Notes under the pieces: generated by a model
What the model was told of the DNA's origin: nothing
Databases searched by the model: none
Seen by the model: the letters and a program-made list of their open reading frames with translations, nothing else
Origin: Arthrobacter cupressi
Lineage (GTDB): Bacteria; Actinomycetota; Actinomycetes; Actinomycetales; Micrococcaceae
Assembly: GCF_900099975.1 (NCBI RefSeq)
Contig: NZ_FNEI01000009.1
Span: 1-64,000 of the forward strand
Length of the DNA stretch: 64,000 nt
Direction: 5' to 3'
Made by a program: the position numbers and the translations under genes
Shown: one piece after another, positions 62,328-64,000 of the stretch
Numbering within the stretch: position 1 is the stretch's first letter
Layout of the letters: each line of letters begins with the position of its first letter

Positions 62328-63008
62328 TTACTTGGGCATCAGCACGGAGTCCACCAGGTACACCGTGGCATTGGCTGTGTGGACGCCGCCGCAGATCACC
62401 TTGGCGCCGTCAACGGTGAGGGCATCCTTGGTGCCGGCTACTGTGACTTCGCCACCCTGGACCGTCTTGTGCTTGCCGATCACCTGGTCCGGAGTCAGCT
62501 GGCCGGGAACCACATGGTAGGTGAGGATCTTGCTCAGCAACGGAGCGTCCGTCTTGAGCGTGTTGATGGTGGCGGCGGGCACCTTGGCGAAGGCATCATC
62601 CACCGGTGCGAAGACTGTGAATTCGCTGCCGTTCAGGGTGGAGACGAGATCCACCTTGGGGTTGAGCTTTCCCGAGACGGCGGCGGTCAGGGTCTTCAGC
62701 AGCGGGTTGTTGGACGCGGCCACGGCCACCGGATCCTGGGACATGCCAAGGACCGAGCCGGCGCCGTCCGGGACCTGGGCAGCGTACGCGGAGCAGCCGG
62801 GACCGACGAGGTCGCGGGCGGGATCCATGGCGGAGCTGCTCATGGAGGTTTCCGACGGTGCCGCGGATGACGGTGCCACGGATGAGGACTGCGGGGCCGC
62901 GGACGACGACGAACTGGACGTGCCGGAGCCACCACAGGCGGTGAGTCCGAGGAGGGCAGCTGCAGTGAGACCGACGAAGGCGAGAGCGGGGCGCTTGGTG
63001 GACAACAT
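62328..63008 (-). CDS. Fasciclin-domain lipoprotein
   Basis: 226-aa surface protein. Lipoprotein signal with lipobox LTAC (Cys25), then a Ser-rich linker (about 28-60), then one FAS1 domain ([51 protein letters not shown]). FAS1 domains mediate adhesion. AAGGAG lies 6 nt before the ATG. Similar to the secreted MPT70-like antigens of actinobacteria. Confidence 0.92.
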   Translation of the reverse strand: MLSTKRPALAFVGLTAAALLGLTACGGSGTSSSSSSAAPQSSSVAPSSAAPSETSMSSSAMDPARDLVGPGCSAYAAQVPDGAGSVLGMSQDPVAVAASNNPLLKTLTAAVSGKLNPKVDLVSTLNGSEFTVFAPVDDAFAKVPAATINTLKTDAPLLSKILTYHVVPGQLTPDQVIGKHKTVQGGEVTVAGTKDALTVDGAKVICGGVHTANATVYLVDSVLMPK

Positions 63009-63257
63009 GTCATTCTCCTTGTTCGCGGACCCGGGGCGCCGGGTCCTATGAGGTTGGGCACGGATCGCCCGGCGCTGCTTCTGCCACACCTGCGGGTTGT
63101 GCCTCACGAGCTATTCGGCGGGTGGGGCGTCGCGGATGGGTGCGGACTGGAGAAGTTTTTTCCGGGGAATCAAACCCAGCCAGGAGGCCTGCCGCTCCGA
63201 ACCTCCTGCAGATCCCCGGCCCCCTTGGCGGCCGGACCGGCAACGTTGGGAGACACC

Positions 63258-64000
63258 ATGCTGCAGTTGGCGCTTATCGGCCTCTTGGGGGGCCTGATCA
63301 CGGGCATTTCGCCGTGCATCCTGCCCGTCCTGCCCGTCATCTTCCTCTCAGGCGGTGTGCAGGGCGCGCGCAAAGGCGCCGCTTCCCGGGGAAGGCCCGA
63401 CGGCGGCAGTACTTCAAGTGCACGGATCGCCGCCCCCGGAAACCTGGTGACCGCCGTCGAGCCCAAAGCAGAAGCAAAACAGCGGCGGCAGGCCGGCTGG
63501 CGTCCCTATCTGGTGATCCTGGGCCTGGTGATCAGCTTCAGCACCTTCACCCTGGTGGGCTCCTTCCTGCTGACGTTGGTGAACCTGCCCCAGGACCTGC
63601 TGCGCTGGATGGGCCTGGTGGTGCTGGTGTTGATCGGGCTGGGCCTGATTTTCGACAGCTTCCAGCACATCCTGGAGAAACCGTTCTCGTGGATCCCGCA
63701 GCGCCGGGTGGGCACGGAGAACGGCGGGCTGGTGCTGGGCCTGGCGCTCGGCGTCGTCTATGTCCCCTGTGCCGGGCCGGTGCTGGCGGCGATCGCGGTG
63801 GCAGGTGCCACCGGCCGGGTGGGCCCGGAAACCATCGTGCTCACGCTGACGTTTGCCGTGGGCGCCGCGATCCCGCTGCTCGTGTTCGCCCTGGCCGGCC
63901 GGCGCGTGGCCGAGCGCGTCAAGGCGTTCCGGAGGAACCAGCGCAAGATCCGCATCGCGGGCGGCATCATGATGATCGCGCTGGCGATCGGCCTGGTGTT
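63258..64000 (+). CDS. CcdA/DsbD-type thiol-disulphide membrane protein, 3' end outside window
   Basis: First 247 residues of an inner-membrane protein with at least five hydrophobic segments. [15 protein letters not shown] and [11 protein letters not shown] carry the paired redox cysteines of the CcdA/DsbD transmembrane domain, which moves electrons across the membrane for thiol reduction. A charged, low-complexity insert (about 35-75) separates the first two spans. GGGAG precedes ATG 63258. Actinobacterial relatives often end in a thioredoxin-like domain, which would lie beyond the window. Confidence 0.88.
   Translation, partial: MLQLALIGLLGGLITGISPCILPVLPVIFLSGGVQGARKGAASRGRPDGGSTSSARIAAPGNLVTAVEPKAEAKQRRQAGWRPYLVILGLVISFSTFTLVGSFLLTLVNLPQDLLRWMGLVVLVLIGLGLIFDSFQHILEKPFSWIPQRRVGTENGGLVLGLALGVVYVPCAGPVLAAIAVAGATGRVGPETIVLTLTFAVGAAIPLLVFALAGRRVAERVKAFRRNQRKIRIAGGIMMIALAIGLV

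Noticed and set aside
1-64000. Search by eye for tRNA, rRNA, CRISPR arrays and classic riboswitches
   Set aside because: No cloverleaf-like segments, repeated spacer arrays or recognisable aptamer cores were found; a covariance-model scan would be needed to exclude weak cases.

Overview
The window is high-GC DNA with actinobacterial character: frequent GTG/TTG starts with strong Shine-Dalgarno sequences, many ATGA-type overlaps, and -10 boxes only 7-10 nt before some start codons. Gene content (several FCD/GntR regulators, a gamma-glutamylation amine pathway, an AfsA-type protein, TctABC) fits a soil Micrococcaceae such as Arthrobacter/Pseudarthrobacter. That assignment is an inference from content and style. 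No rRNA, tRNA, CRISPR array, transposase or integrase was seen.

Layout. 1-4.1 kb: end of an SSADH-like aldehyde dehydrogenase, two closely similar FCD regulators flanking a lone polar-amino-acid ABC permease, and a small ORF. 4.5-8 kb: secreted metallophosphoesterase, pyrE, a CPBP-like membrane protein, nadE. 8-10.2 kb: NCS1 permease overlapping a TetR gene, with a palindromic operator in its promoter. 10.2-17 kb: GntR regulator divergent from an ethanolamine-type permease, glutamine-synthetase-like ligase, class I amidotransferase hydrolase, aldehyde dehydrogenase and SDR, which reads as a complete gamma-glutamyl amine route. 17-20.4 kb: glycogen-debranching-type glycosidase and GT4 glycosyltransferase. 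20.4-22.7 kb: acyl-CoA synthetase and MarR. 22.7-30.9 kb: a minus-strand operon with TctBAC, RraA-like aldolase, beta-hydroxyacid dehydrogenase, TRAP permease and cyclase, facing an IclR gene. 30.9-37.4 kb: accessory genes: reductase / TetR / AfsA-like locus, an unknown 455-aa protein paired with a trypsin-like protease, a methyltransferase, and a 60-bp near-perfect palindrome.

37.5-51 kb: a catabolic region with LysR, SSADH-like dehydrogenase, cupin, HAD, RidA, PLP fold-type III enzyme, SDR, two FAD amine/amino-acid oxidases, two FCD regulators and a large FAD/FeS D-2-hydroxyacid dehydrogenase. Its substrate cannot be read from sequence. Copies of one palindrome (core ATTGT-NN-ACAAT) or its half-sites lie at six promoters, two in the 1-4 kb block and four in this region, so the blocks look like parts of one regulon controlled by the paralogous FCD proteins.

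51-55.4 kb: distal valine degradation (mmsA, 3-hydroxyisobutyryl-CoA hydrolase, mmsB, enoyl-CoA hydratase). 55.5-57.75 kb: a lower-GC gene for a KAP P-loop NTPase bracketed by an exact 17-bp direct repeat, i.e. a small inserted island. 57.8-64 kb: amidohydrolase with MFS transporter, photolyase, fasciclin lipoprotein and the start of a CcdA-type protein.

The best candidates for undescribed biology are the ATTGT-NN-ACAAT regulon with its unassigned catabolic pathway, the AfsA/TetR/reductase signalling-like locus, the protease/455-aa pair, and the KAP island.
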